From Chloroflexota bacterium (lineage in GTDB: Bacteria > Chloroflexota > Dehalococcoidia > DSTF01 > JACRBR01): a stretch of DNA of 22,461 bases. The position numbers were made by a program, and so were the translations under genes. Location: the NCBI GenBank assembly GCA_016213125.1, contig JACRBR010000035.1, positions 1 through 22,461 on the forward strand. Reading direction: 5' to 3'. The notes below the pieces were generated by a model. That model did not search any database. It saw only the letters and a list, made by a program, of their open reading frames with translations, and was not told the origin of the DNA. Within the stretch, counting starts at the first letter, position 1; every line of letters begins with the position of its first letter. This document shows, one piece after another, positions 8,655 through 16,442 of this stretch.

Positions 8655-9853
8655 GACATGGCCTCCTCTGCCTGTTGTGCGATGACGCTCCACGCGAGTT
8701 TGCGGTCGTATAGGGCGCGCGCTTCGCCGGCGAGACGCGCGCGTTCTGCGGGTGATTCGAGCAAGCAGGCGATCTCGTAGGTCAACGCGTCGACGTCTCC
8801 AAACGAAGCGAGGCGTATGCCACCGTGCCTCAAGTAGTCGGGTGTTTCGGGGCCGTCGTAGGCGACGACGGGGAGACCGTGTGCCAGGGCCGAGGCCAGG
8901 GTCGTGCTGCGACCGGACGCCCCGCCCCGGTGCGTGTGCACGTACACATCGAGCGCGGCCAAGCACCGCGACGCATCGGCGGCGAGAAGTGGGCCGGTCC
9001 AGACGAAGTTGTCGGTGACTCCCTCCAACTTCGCCGCGCGGTCGAAGAGCGTGCGCTGCCCGGCATCGGCGGCGAGGCCTCCCATCATCAGGAACCGCAT
9101 GCCTGATCCGTTAGAGCGCGCTAGCGTGATGAGATCGGCCGGCCGTTTGCCGACGGCGAGCGGGCTGAACTCGCCGATCAGGTGCGCTCCGCCTACGGAT
9201 GCACGAAGGGCGGCTCGCTCGGCATCGGTTACAGGCTCGGGGATGATGCTGGCACCGACGGGGATCTGGCGCACGTCGGGGCGGCCGGGCGTGAGCCGCC
9301 GGGCGAAGCGCGCCTGCGCCGGGTTGGTGCAGATGGCGCGATGACTGGCTGACAGGATGAGCAGCGCCTGCGCGCGGTGGGCGAGGGCGGGGCCCAGCCA
9401 GCGCGGGTTGCGCGAAAGCGGAGATGCGATCTCGTGCATGGTGGTGACGACGCGCGCACAAGCGGAGCGGCGGAGCAGCATCGCCAGGGCCGCAGCTCCG
9501 GGCGCCACGCCGCCGCGCCCGTAAAGCTGCGGGACGTACTGGAAATTGATGACGTCGGGGCGGAGCTCGCGAACGAGACGAGCGTCGGCGGCGGCGCGAG
9601 AAAGGCCCCAGCCCTCCACGTCATGGACACGAACGCCGGGCCGATGATCGCGCGCCGCGCGGGCTGACGTCACAACCGAGACATCGTGACCGCGATCGGC
9701 GAGGGCGTGGGCGAGGTGGCGGGTGTAGTCGGCGACGCCGCCAATATCGGGTGGGTATTCGCCACTGATGAAGACGATGCGCATGGGCCGAACAGGCGGC
9801 GTGACGGGTGGCGTGTAGCCCGCAGGGCTGCCGGCGATGGTGGCACTTACCAT
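8651..9853 (-). CDS. Glycosyltransferase family 4, atypical donor motif
   Basis: 400-aa GT-B protein. The N-terminal domain opens with RIVFISGEYPPDIGGVADY (25-43), a very typical GT4 signature, and TTMHEIASPLSR (137-148). The C-terminal donor domain is unusual: where other GT4 enzymes in this operon have E-x7-E, this one reads GGASGRSTTLASALAHG (310-326), lacking both glutamates but retaining the GLPVVAYDG follow-up. A Ser-Arg-Thr-Leu version of this motif is known in a GT4 subgroup, so the protein may still be active. The start at 9853 is supported by GGGAGG six bases upstream; it overlaps the preceding GT4 gene by 7 bp. A later ATG at 9784 (before RIVFIS) is the alternative. Confidence 0.88.
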   Translation of the reverse strand: MVSATIAGSPAGYTPPVTPPVRPMRIVFISGEYPPDIGGVADYTRHLAHALADRGHDVSVVTSARAARDHRPGVRVHDVEGWGLSRAAADARLVRELRPDVINFQYVPQLYGRGGVAPGAAALAMLLRRSACARVVTTMHEIASPLSRNPRWLGPALAHRAQALLILSASHRAICTNPAQARFARRLTPGRPDVRQIPVGASIIPEPVTDAERAALRASVGGAHLIGEFSPLAVGKRPADLITLARSNGSGMRFLMMGGLAADAGQRTLFDRAAKLEGVTDNFVWTGPLLAADASRCLAALDVYVHTHRGGASGRSTTLASALAHGLPVVAYDGPETPDYLRHGGIRLASFGDVDALTYEIACLLESPAERARLAGEARALYDRKLAWSVIAQQAEEAMS

Positions 9854-11025
9854 GCCGCGCCTCCCACGGCTTCGCGGATGGCCGCCAGGTGATGTGACGG
9901 CATGAGGCGCTCGGTGATTCGCGAACGCGATGCACAACCCATGCGCCGGCGCAGGGACGGATCGTCGAGAAGCTGGCGCAAACGTTGCGCCAGCGCGGCG
10001 ACGTCACCCGGATCCACGAGGAAGCCGGTCACGCCATCTTCGAGCCACTCGGGGATGGCGCCGCTGCGGAAGCCGACGACGGGGACGCCGCACGCCATGG
10101 CCTCGATGCCGACAAGGCCGAACGGCTCAGGCCAGACGGAGGGCACAACGACGACCGCAGCCCGGCAGTAACAGTCCGACAGCTCTTCGCGGCCGGTCCA
10201 GCCCAGGAACTCCACGCGCTGCTCAAGGCCCAGGTTGCGGGTAAGGGTGACGGCGGCCGTGCGTGCAGACCCATCGCCATTCACGATGAGCCGGACGTCA
10301 TCGTCGAGCGCGGTCAGCGCCTGGATGAGGAGGTGAAGGCCCTTCTCAGGGACGATGCGGCCAACGAACAAGAGCGACCGGGAGGGACGCACTGGGGGCG
10401 AATCCGTCCTCGGAGCGGCGATTCCCGCGAAGTACGGCGCCACGACCACGCGGCCGGGCTCGGCGCCCTGCGCGATCACCCGCTGTCGCATGTACTGCGA
10501 AGCGGTGAACACAAGCGGGGCGGACCGGAGGCTTTGCCGGGCCGCGGACGCACGCCGATAGAACGCGGCCGCGGTCAGGGGGTTGCGCACGTACCAGCAG
10601 CGCCGGGCCAGATAGCCGGCAACGCACGCCGTCCCCTGCGTGCTCGTGCACGGCGCGCCTGAACCGGTATCGTGGTCGATGCCGCTGGGGCAGTAGACGT
10701 GGTTGTGGACGAAGCGGGCGACACGGTATCGCTCCCGCAACTGCAGCTCGAGCTGGTAGTCGTCCATGGCGTGCAGGAACACGAGGTCCGGCTCGAAGTT
10801 CGCCGCCAAGTCGAGCACGACGACGCGGTTGTGCGGGGCGGTCGCGTGCTCGAAGTCATCGCAGCCGGGGACGACGTGGACGCCGCCATCAGGGCCCGGG
10901 GATCCCTGACCGCAAATGACGGCGACGTCATCGTGGTCGTGGCGAAGCTCGGCCGTGAGATCCTGCACATAGCGACCGATGCCGCCGTTGCTGATGTAGT
11001 CGCGGGTGATCTGGAGGATCTTCAT
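9847..11025 (-). CDS. Glycosyltransferase family 4 with Cys-rich insertion
   Basis: 392-aa GT4. Domain 1 starts MKILQITRDYISNGGIGRY; domain 2 contains LLFVGRIVPEKGLHLLIQAL (218-237) and EX7E as EPFGLVGIE (E300, E308) followed by AMACGVPVVGF. Between the first strands there is a Cys/His-rich stretch, HNHVYCPSG (107-115) with further cysteines at 126, 134 and 143. A comparable H-x-x-x-x-C...C...C layout occurs in a GT4 subgroup and may bind a metal or stabilise the acceptor pocket. The ATG overlaps the upstream GT4 stop (ATGA) with GGAG upstream. Donor and acceptor are unknown. Confidence 0.93.
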   Translation of the reverse strand: MKILQITRDYISNGGIGRYVQDLTAELRHDHDDVAVICGQGSPGPDGGVHVVPGCDDFEHATAPHNRVVVLDLAANFEPDLVFLHAMDDYQLELQLRERYRVARFVHNHVYCPSGIDHDTGSGAPCTSTQGTACVAGYLARRCWYVRNPLTAAAFYRRASAARQSLRSAPLVFTASQYMRQRVIAQGAEPGRVVVAPYFAGIAAPRTDSPPVRPSRSLLFVGRIVPEKGLHLLIQALTALDDDVRLIVNGDGSARTAAVTLTRNLGLEQRVEFLGWTGREELSDCYCRAAVVVVPSVWPEPFGLVGIEAMACGVPVVGFRSGAIPEWLEDGVTGFLVDPGDVAALAQRLRQLLDDPSLRRRMGCASRSRITERLMPSHHLAAIREAVGGAAW

Positions 11026-12239
11026 CGCAGCTCCGCGACGCGGGCGGCCGCTGCGGCGTACGCGTCGATCGTGCGGGCCGCAACGTTCGGCCAGGTGATA
11101 CCGGATACCGCCTCCATTGCCGCACGGGTCATGGCCACGCGGGCAGCGGGGGCCGACGCGATCAGCGATTCGCAGGCTGCCACAAACCCTTCGGCATCGC
11201 CTGGATCTACGAGGTAGCCGCTGCGAGCGTCGTCGATGTACTCCGACGCGGTTCCCACGGCACTAGCGACGACCGGCAGGCCGGCGGCCATCGCTTCGAG
11301 GACGGCCGTGCCAAAGCCTTCGAAGAGTGACGTCGCGATCAAGAGGTCGTGCCGGCGGAACTCTTCGAGAACCTTCCCATGGGGCAACTGAGCGCGGACA
11401 GCCACGCGGGAGCGCACGGCCGGATGGAATGACCGCAAGACTGACGCCTCATCAGAACCAGCCCCCAGGATCGTCAGCGTAAGCTGCGGGTCGCGCGTGG
11501 CGAGACGGTCGAACACCCGGGCGAGGACGTGCGCGCCCTTCATCCACGTCCAGGAGCCGCAGAACAGAAGCCGCCTTGGCCGGCCGGTGGAGGGTTGGAC
11601 GATCCCGAGCCAATCCGGCTCGATACCGCCGGGCAGGACAAGCGCCTGTTCCGGGCGTTTCCAGCACCGATCGATGGCAACGTCCGCGTCGGCCTGGGTG
11701 TGACAGTTCAAGAGGTCGGCGGCGCGAATCGACAGCTCGGTCTGCTTGAGGCGCAGCTTGCCGAAGTGCAGCCGGTGCCGAAGCGTCGTGCGGAGGCGGC
11801 CGGCATCGACTTCGCGAAGGAAGGCCTGCCAGTAGCGATGCTCCAAGCCGTGCGATCGCGCGACGATGAGCCGTCGGCGACCGGAAGAGTCGCAGCGCAA
11901 CAGGGGGGCGATGTAGCCGTCGCCGCCGCTGATCTGGATGACGTCGAAGGGGCCGTGGCGCGCCTCCGCCCGTCGCACTCGCGCCACCGTCGCGGCCCCG
12001 AATAAGGGGTAGCGGAACGAGGAGCGGCGCACGACGGAGGGGTAGTCATCGAGGTAGAGGTGGTCCACGGTGGAGCCAAGTGCTCGCATGGCGTTACTGA
12101 TGCTGGCGTTAGCCACCGGCATGCCGCTGGTCTCATTTCGCCCACACGCCATGACCGTGAGCACCCGCAGCGACTGCCGCGCGCTCGATGTGAGGCCCGT
12201 CTCACATGCCGGTATCGCCGCGACGGCCGTGGAGGTCAT
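11022..12239 (-). CDS. Glycosyltransferase family 4
   Basis: 405-aa GT-B glycosyltransferase with an N-terminal tail of about 23 residues before the first strand SLRVLTVMACG (23-33). Further motifs are IVARSHGLEHRYW (125-137), LLFCGSWTWMKG (224-235) for the start of the donor domain, LTILGAGSD (255-263) and EGFGTAVLE (EX7E, E307 and E315) followed by AMAAGLPVVAS. The frame remains open upstream to 12485, but the extension has no GT character; the ATG at 12239 with AGGAA upstream is preferred. That ATG overlaps by ATGA with the stop of a possible 61-codon ORF that fills the preceding gap. Confidence 0.92.
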   Translation of the reverse strand: MTSTAVAAIPACETGLTSSARQSLRVLTVMACGRNETSGMPVANASISNAMRALGSTVDHLYLDDYPSVVRRSSFRYPLFGAATVARVRRAEARHGPFDVIQISGGDGYIAPLLRCDSSGRRRLIVARSHGLEHRYWQAFLREVDAGRLRTTLRHRLHFGKLRLKQTELSIRAADLLNCHTQADADVAIDRCWKRPEQALVLPGGIEPDWLGIVQPSTGRPRRLLFCGSWTWMKGAHVLARVFDRLATRDPQLTLTILGAGSDEASVLRSFHPAVRSRVAVRAQLPHGKVLEEFRRHDLLIATSLFEGFGTAVLEAMAAGLPVVASAVGTASEYIDDARSGYLVDPGDAEGFVAACESLIASAPAARVAMTRAAMEAVSGITWPNVAARTIDAYAAAAARVAELR

Positions 12240-12421
12240 GATGTTCCTGTCGAAACCCGAGAGCCGAACCGGGGCGAAGGTGGGCGGTCGATCTGCACGA
12301 ACGCCCTCTTCACGCGCACCTGACGGACCGGGCGCTCGGCCCGGGTGTGAATGACGGCAAGCGCGTTGCTCCGCGGACTGCGGGGGGCCGATCGGTCGAT
12401 GGAGGTCTGTGGTGATGTCAT
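12236..12421 (-). CDS. Possible small basic protein (61 aa), unknown function
   Basis: A 61-codon ORF that fills the only sizeable gap in the operon. Its ATG overlaps the stop of the methyltransferase (ATGA at 12421-12418), and its TGA overlaps the ATG of the downstream GT4 (ATGA at 12239-12236). GAGG lies seven bases before the start. The product is Arg/Pro/Ser-rich with 11 Arg and one Lys against three acidic residues, and has no evident signal peptide, membrane helix, Cys motif or recognised domain. About three quarters of the third codon positions are G or C by hand count, compatible with coding but not decisive at this GC content. Alternatives are a leader peptide that merely carries ribosomes across the gap, or a remnant of a decayed gene. 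Confidence 0.45.
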   Translation of the reverse strand: MTSPQTSIDRSAPRSPRSNALAVIHTRAERPVRQVRVKRAFVQIDRPPSPRFGSRVSTGTS

Positions 12422-13245
12422 GATGATGCCTCACACATGAACAGGTAGGCGGGTGGGCGCAGCAGGTTTTCGACGTGGGTGGCACGAAGGACAGTCCGCA
12501 CCGCGCGGCGCAATTTGTTGCGGGAGAAGTCGAGTCTGCGCCAGGTGACGTTCACGGCGCCGGACATGTTCAGGTAGTAGCGGATGTCGTTGAAGGTCGT
12601 GGGTATCTCGCAGGCGTTGTGCACGGTCTCCGACCAGCGGCGATCACGTTCGAGGCCAAGCTGGGCGACGGGGGACTCGTGGATGAACAGCGTGCCCCCG
12701 GGCTTGAGGCAGCGCAGAACCTCGCGCAGGGTGGGTATGGGCGAGAGGGAGTGGTGGAGCGCGGCGAAAAGGAAGGCAGCATCGAGGCTGCCCGACTCCA
12801 GGGGGATGCTATTGAAATCGCTGGTGACAAGGGTCAGCTTCGACAGATCGCCGCCCAGGTCCTCGTAGACCTGTGTGCCGACCTTCTCGAGAAACCCGCG
12901 AGAGAGGTCCTGAGCGAAGACACGGTCGACGGCGGGGAGGCGCGAGACCTTGCCGGAGAGCCAGCACGAGCCGGCCGCGATATCGGCCACCGAACCATGG
13001 ACGCGGGAGGCAAGCCCTTCATCGGCCAGCAGGGTGTCCAACACGGCCTCGGAGAAAGGCTCGAGCTTTTCACGAAGGCGGCGCCAGGCCGTCTTCTGAT
13101 CGTCGCCCCAGCCGCTGGCGAACGCGTCCGCGCCGCCGAACTCGTAGTGCTCGTACTCGACGTACGCGCGTTCGCCCTTGCGAGGGAGCGCGCCCTCGAC
13201 AACGGGGACAGGGGTGGGAGATGCGAGAAGCTGTTGCGCGTTCAT
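12418..13245 (-). CDS. SAM-dependent class I methyltransferase
   Basis: 275-aa methyltransferase of Methyltransf_11/25 type. Motif I is VADIAAGSCWLSG (86-98), a G-x-x-W-L-S variant; the acidic end of strand 2 is AQDLS (111-115), followed by VTSDFNSIPLESGSLDAAFLF (140-160), AALHH (161-165) and LKPGGTLFIHE (180-190). It has an approximately 80-residue N-terminal extension with a YVEYEHYEFGG stretch (28-38). The role is probably modification of a sugar residue, judged from its position between other methyltransferases and the GT genes. Start 13245 has a strong SD in GAGGTGAT directly before the ATG; the upstream stop is 6 bp away and its TGA supplies the first bases of that SD. Confidence 0.9.
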   Translation of the reverse strand: MNAQQLLASPTPVPVVEGALPRKGERAYVEYEHYEFGGADAFASGWGDDQKTAWRRLREKLEPFSEAVLDTLLADEGLASRVHGSVADIAAGSCWLSGKVSRLPAVDRVFAQDLSRGFLEKVGTQVYEDLGGDLSKLTLVTSDFNSIPLESGSLDAAFLFAALHHSLSPIPTLREVLRCLKPGGTLFIHESPVAQLGLERDRRWSETVHNACEIPTTFNDIRYYLNMSGAVNVTWRRLDFSRNKLRRAVRTVLRATHVENLLRPPAYLFMCEASS

Positions 13246-13251
13246 ATCACC

Positions 13252-14100
13252 TCATCGAATCCGTTGCAGGTGCCCCATGCGGTCCACGGCGCGCACGAGC
13301 TTGAAGGTTCCTTCATCAACCACATCGCGGACGGCGCGCTCGACGTCATCGCACCCGCGGCGGTACTGGCCGAGCGGGAACACATCGTCGAGGAGCACAT
13401 GCCCGCCGATCCGGACGCGCTTGCCCCACCGGTCGAGGTCCGACCGCACGCCCTCGTAGCGATGATCGCCGTCGATCAAGACGAGGTCGGGGGTTCCGAC
13501 GTCGAGTTCCATCGAGGTGGAGTCGCCGATCAGGAGGCGCGCATCGACCGAAAGGCGGTTGCACATATCGCGAATCTGCTCGTCGTGAGGGCGGGCGAAG
13601 CGCTCATCCGGGGACTGCGATTCGAGGGAGCCGTTGTCGATGGACCAGAGCGTGCCATGGGGAGAGATGGCGGCGGCGAGGACGACGGTGGCCCCACCCT
13701 TGTAGCGGCCGATCTCGATGGCGGTGCGGACGCCGGAACGGCGCGCGAGTCCGAACATGTACGCGAGCTGGCGCGGCGTCATGAGGGCGACGCCAAAGGC
13801 GAACGGGGTGCTGGGCAGGAGCCCTGCGAGGTCTTCGAACTGAACGCGCGGGTTCGGCTCGAAGTCGAACTGCACACCGTCCAGGGTCATCGGCGCGTAG
13901 ACCCGCCGGCCCAGGGTATCGGTCACCATCTCGCAATCGCGATCGAAGATGCGTTCCACAACGTTGCGCCGGAAGCCCGAGGAGGGGATGCCGGGAACGG
14001 CCGCAGCGAGAGCGGAGAGGAGCGGCCTGACGGCGCCGCGAATCGACGACCGTGTACGCGGTGTGGGGATGGGCGCGGTTGTTTCCATGGCGGCGTTCAC
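13252..14100 (-). CDS. Class I methyltransferase, CmcI/Methyltransf_24-like
   Basis: 282-aa protein. The core shows AIEIGRYKGGAT (127-138) as SAM motif I, LWSIDNGS (151-158), LLIGDSTS (189-196) and LVLIDGDHRYEGVRSDLDRW (207-226 region), then GGHVLLDDVF (232-241). The IDGDH...DL pattern is characteristic of the cephalosporin hydroxylase/CmcI-like and Methyltransf_24 group, which often uses a metal and methylates hydroxyl groups. A GTG start at 14100 is chosen because GAGGTGATT lies directly before it and the previous stop is only 7 bp away; ATG at 14088 is the alternative and would remove four residues. It sits in a block of three methyltransferase genes, consistent with O-methylation of the glycan. 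Confidence 0.87.
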   Translation of the reverse strand: MNAAMETTAPIPTPRTRSSIRGAVRPLLSALAAAVPGIPSSGFRRNVVERIFDRDCEMVTDTLGRRVYAPMTLDGVQFDFEPNPRVQFEDLAGLLPSTPFAFGVALMTPRQLAYMFGLARRSGVRTAIEIGRYKGGATVVLAAAISPHGTLWSIDNGSLESQSPDERFARPHDEQIRDMCNRLSVDARLLIGDSTSMELDVGTPDLVLIDGDHRYEGVRSDLDRWGKRVRIGGHVLLDDVFPLGQYRRGCDDVERAVRDVVDEGTFKLVRAVDRMGHLQRIR

Positions 14101-14107
14101 AATCACC

Positions 14108-14905
14108 TCACGACTTGATGAGATAGCGGCCGGTGTAGTCGATGTAGTGCAGGTAGGCGTCGGGGGCGTGGCGGCCAAGGAACTCATCGGTCGCGCGCCG
14201 ACAGCCCTCGAAATGGCCGTAATCGTCGATGACGACGACGCCGCCCGGGGCGACGAGATCGTAGAGCTGCTCGAACACGGTGCGGGTCGACTCGTACCAA
14301 TCGCCATCGATACGCAGAACTGCGATGGGGCCCAGTCTGTCGCGGGCGAGCGGGAGGGTGTCCTCGAACCAGCCCTTGTGGACGGTTACCGAGGACTCGG
14401 GGTAGCCGATTCGGCCGACGATCAGATCGAGCGCTTCCTGCGGGGAGGCCACGTTCACGCCCGGCGACGACGGTGAAGCGCTCCGCATAAGGTCCATTGC
14501 GGCGGGGCCATCGAGGTCTGCGCGAGGTTGGGGCATGCCTTCGAAGGAGTCGAAGAGGTGGAGTGGGCGCCTAGCCCGGCCTTCTGCGAGGTTTGCGAGT
14601 GCCATCATGGCGGAGGCGCCACCGCGCCAGACGCCGCACTCCACCAGCGCCCCGGGCAGCCCGCGGCGTTCGACATATGCGACCTGTTCGTACAACGTGA
14701 CCAGGCGCTCGTACGACAGCTGGGTGTGCGTGCCAACGTGCGCGATGGCCTCACGCGCGGGGGCCTCCAGGTCGTAGCCCTTGTGAACTGCGGCGAGCGA
14801 AGTAATGGACGTGGAGCCACCGGTGCCGTTGGCAACGGAATTCCGCAGGCGGTCGCGAACGCGCCGCAACGGCGCCACCAGGGGCTCACGAAGTGTGCTG
14901 ACCAT
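14108..14905 (-). CDS. TylF/MycF-family O-methyltransferase
   Basis: 265-aa methyltransferase of the macrocin O-methyltransferase family, whose characterised members O-methylate sugar hydroxyls on glycosylated antibiotics in a Mg-dependent way. Visible motifs: LVECGVWRGGASAMM (87-101) for SAM binding, LFDSFEGMPQP (117-127), VTVHKGWFEDTLP (173-185), LRIDGDWYEST (197-207) and VVVIDDYGHFEGCRRA (223-238). The DGD and IDDYG aspartates are the expected metal and catalytic ligands. The start at 14905 has AGGAGG at a good distance; it overlaps the flippase gene end by 20 bp. Of the four methyltransferases here it gives the best evidence for sugar O-methylation. Confidence 0.92.
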   Translation of the reverse strand: MVSTLREPLVAPLRRVRDRLRNSVANGTGGSTSITSLAAVHKGYDLEAPAREAIAHVGTHTQLSYERLVTLYEQVAYVERRGLPGALVECGVWRGGASAMMALANLAEGRARRPLHLFDSFEGMPQPRADLDGPAAMDLMRSASPSSPGVNVASPQEALDLIVGRIGYPESSVTVHKGWFEDTLPLARDRLGPIAVLRIDGDWYESTRTVFEQLYDLVAPGGVVVIDDYGHFEGCRRATDEFLGRHAPDAYLHYIDYTGRYLIKS

Positions 14906-16442
14906 GCGGAACCTCCTGCGCCACCGGCCGTGGCGCGAACTTCGGTATGAGATTGATGACGCTGCAACCAAGGGCGGCGATGTCCGGCCGAAGGCACGCG
15001 TACGCAGCCAGCGCGGCGGCCGGGGCGACGATGCTCGAAACGACGACGCCGGCGCTGGCGGTGAGCCCGAGCGCAACGGCGCCCACTGTCATCGCGACGA
15101 CCCCACCGGCGACGGCGGAAACGGGCGCCGCCGCGCCGAAACGCAGGACTGCGGCGCCGAGCAGCGCGGCGAGATAGGCGCCGTAGCCCACAAGGAGGAC
15201 GGCTGCAACCCCTGTTGTCTCGCCGCGCGGCGCGACGCCAAGCACGGCCGCGGTCAGGAGCGGTGTCAGTACGCACAGGAGCGCGAGGTTTAACCGCTGA
15301 CTGCCCGCCGCGTTGAGCGCCTCCGCGAGAAAGATGATCGGAAAGAGCAGGCCGGCGGTGACGAGAAGCAGCGCGTACGGTGTGGCCGCGCCGTCGAACT
15401 CGGGTCCCAGGAGAAGCCGCATGACGGGGCCCGCCGTCGCGACCCCGAATATGACGGCAGGGACGACGACGAAGAGACTCGCACCCACCAGACGATCCAG
15501 CTGGCGCGCAAACAGGACACGATCGGCCACCCATGAGCGGGCAAGGAGCGGGAACATCGTCGCGTTGAGCGCCAGGGGCACGACGACGAGCTGCTGGGGG
15601 GCACGGTTGGCCGCGTGAAACATGCCTGTCGCGCTGAGGCTGTAGGCGCCGAGGATGAGGACGGGGATCTGCTGCCAGCCAACCTTAAGCGTGCTGGCGG
15701 CGCCGATGGGCCATGCCTCCCGAATCAGGGTGCGCCAGTGATTGAGAACGGCCGCGGGCCGGCTTATCCGGCCGCGGTAGAAGCGCCGTCGCGCCAGCAG
15801 AGCGATCCAGACCGTCTGCACGATGACGGCCGCCAAGCTTGCGGCCGCCAACCAGACGATGGATCCGCCCGCCACGACGAGCACGACGATGCTGAGAACG
15901 AAGGTGAGCAATGCCTGGACGAGGGACGGGGCCAACAGCTCGTTGAGGCGCAGGTCCGCCTGGAACGGCATCGACAGGATGCTGACGGGACCGACCAGCA
16001 AGGAGAGGCCGTAGAGCATCGCGCCGTACCTGACGGGATCGGGATACCCAAGGACGAACACACCCAGCACCATGCACGCGTAGCTGCCGCACGACACGAC
16101 CGCCTGCAGCATCGCGGCGGTAGCGAGAAGGCCCTCACGCTCGAGTGGACGCTGTGAGATGTCACGAAGAACGATGGTGGCGAGACCCCAGTCATTGAAG
16201 ACGACGTTGAAGAGCGCGACGTAGGCAAACAGCAGCGCGTACTGGCCCAGGCCATCGCGACCAAGCTCCCGGCTCAAGAGCGCAATGAGGGCGACGCCGA
16301 GCACCACTCTCACGACGGGCGGGAGCAGCTGCGCAATGGTGTTCGCCGCCGCGCGCGATGCCAGAGGCGTGCCGGCGATCTCGGCCGGTCCCACACCCAC
16401 GGGGGTCGCAACGCGCGGAGCCAAAGCTGTTGAACCCGTCAC
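14886..16442 (-). CDS. Polysaccharide flippase, Wzx-like (MOP superfamily)
   Basis: 518-aa polytopic inner-membrane protein, predicted to flip the undecaprenyl-linked repeat unit to the outer face. After a short cytoplasmic tail, the first helix begins near AAANTIAQLLPPVVRVVLG (31-49) followed by LIALLSRELGRDGLGQYALL (52-71), a typical Wzx/oligosaccharide-flippase opening; roughly 12-14 helices follow through the C terminus. The total length agrees with the family, which is usually 400-520 aa. The start is the GTG at 16442, which overlaps the upstream dehydratase stop as GTGA, preceded by AAGG. A frame upstream to 16481 lies inside the dehydratase gene and is rejected. Confidence 0.9.
   Translation of the reverse strand: MTGSTALAPRVATPVGVGPAEIAGTPLASRAAANTIAQLLPPVVRVVLGVALIALLSRELGRDGLGQYALLFAYVALFNVVFNDWGLATIVLRDISQRPLEREGLLATAAMLQAVVSCGSYACMVLGVFVLGYPDPVRYGAMLYGLSLLVGPVSILSMPFQADLRLNELLAPSLVQALLTFVLSIVVLVVAGGSIVWLAAASLAAVIVQTVWIALLARRRFYRGRISRPAAVLNHWRTLIREAWPIGAASTLKVGWQQIPVLILGAYSLSATGMFHAANRAPQQLVVVPLALNATMFPLLARSWVADRVLFARQLDRLVGASLFVVVPAVIFGVATAGPVMRLLLGPEFDGAATPYALLLVTAGLLFPIIFLAEALNAAGSQRLNLALLCVLTPLLTAAVLGVAPRGETTGVAAVLLVGYGAYLAALLGAAVLRFGAAAPVSAVAGGVVAMTVGAVALGLTASAGVVVSSIVAPAAALAAYACLRPDIAALGCSVINLIPKFAPRPVAQEVPHGQHTS

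Noticed and set aside
12475..14118. A 547-codon plus-strand open frame opposite two methyltransferase genes
   Set aside because: It lies antisense to genes with clear SAM-binding motifs, has low-complexity Gly/Asp/Glu/Ala-rich content, and shows no recognisable domain. Long antisense frames are expected at this GC content.
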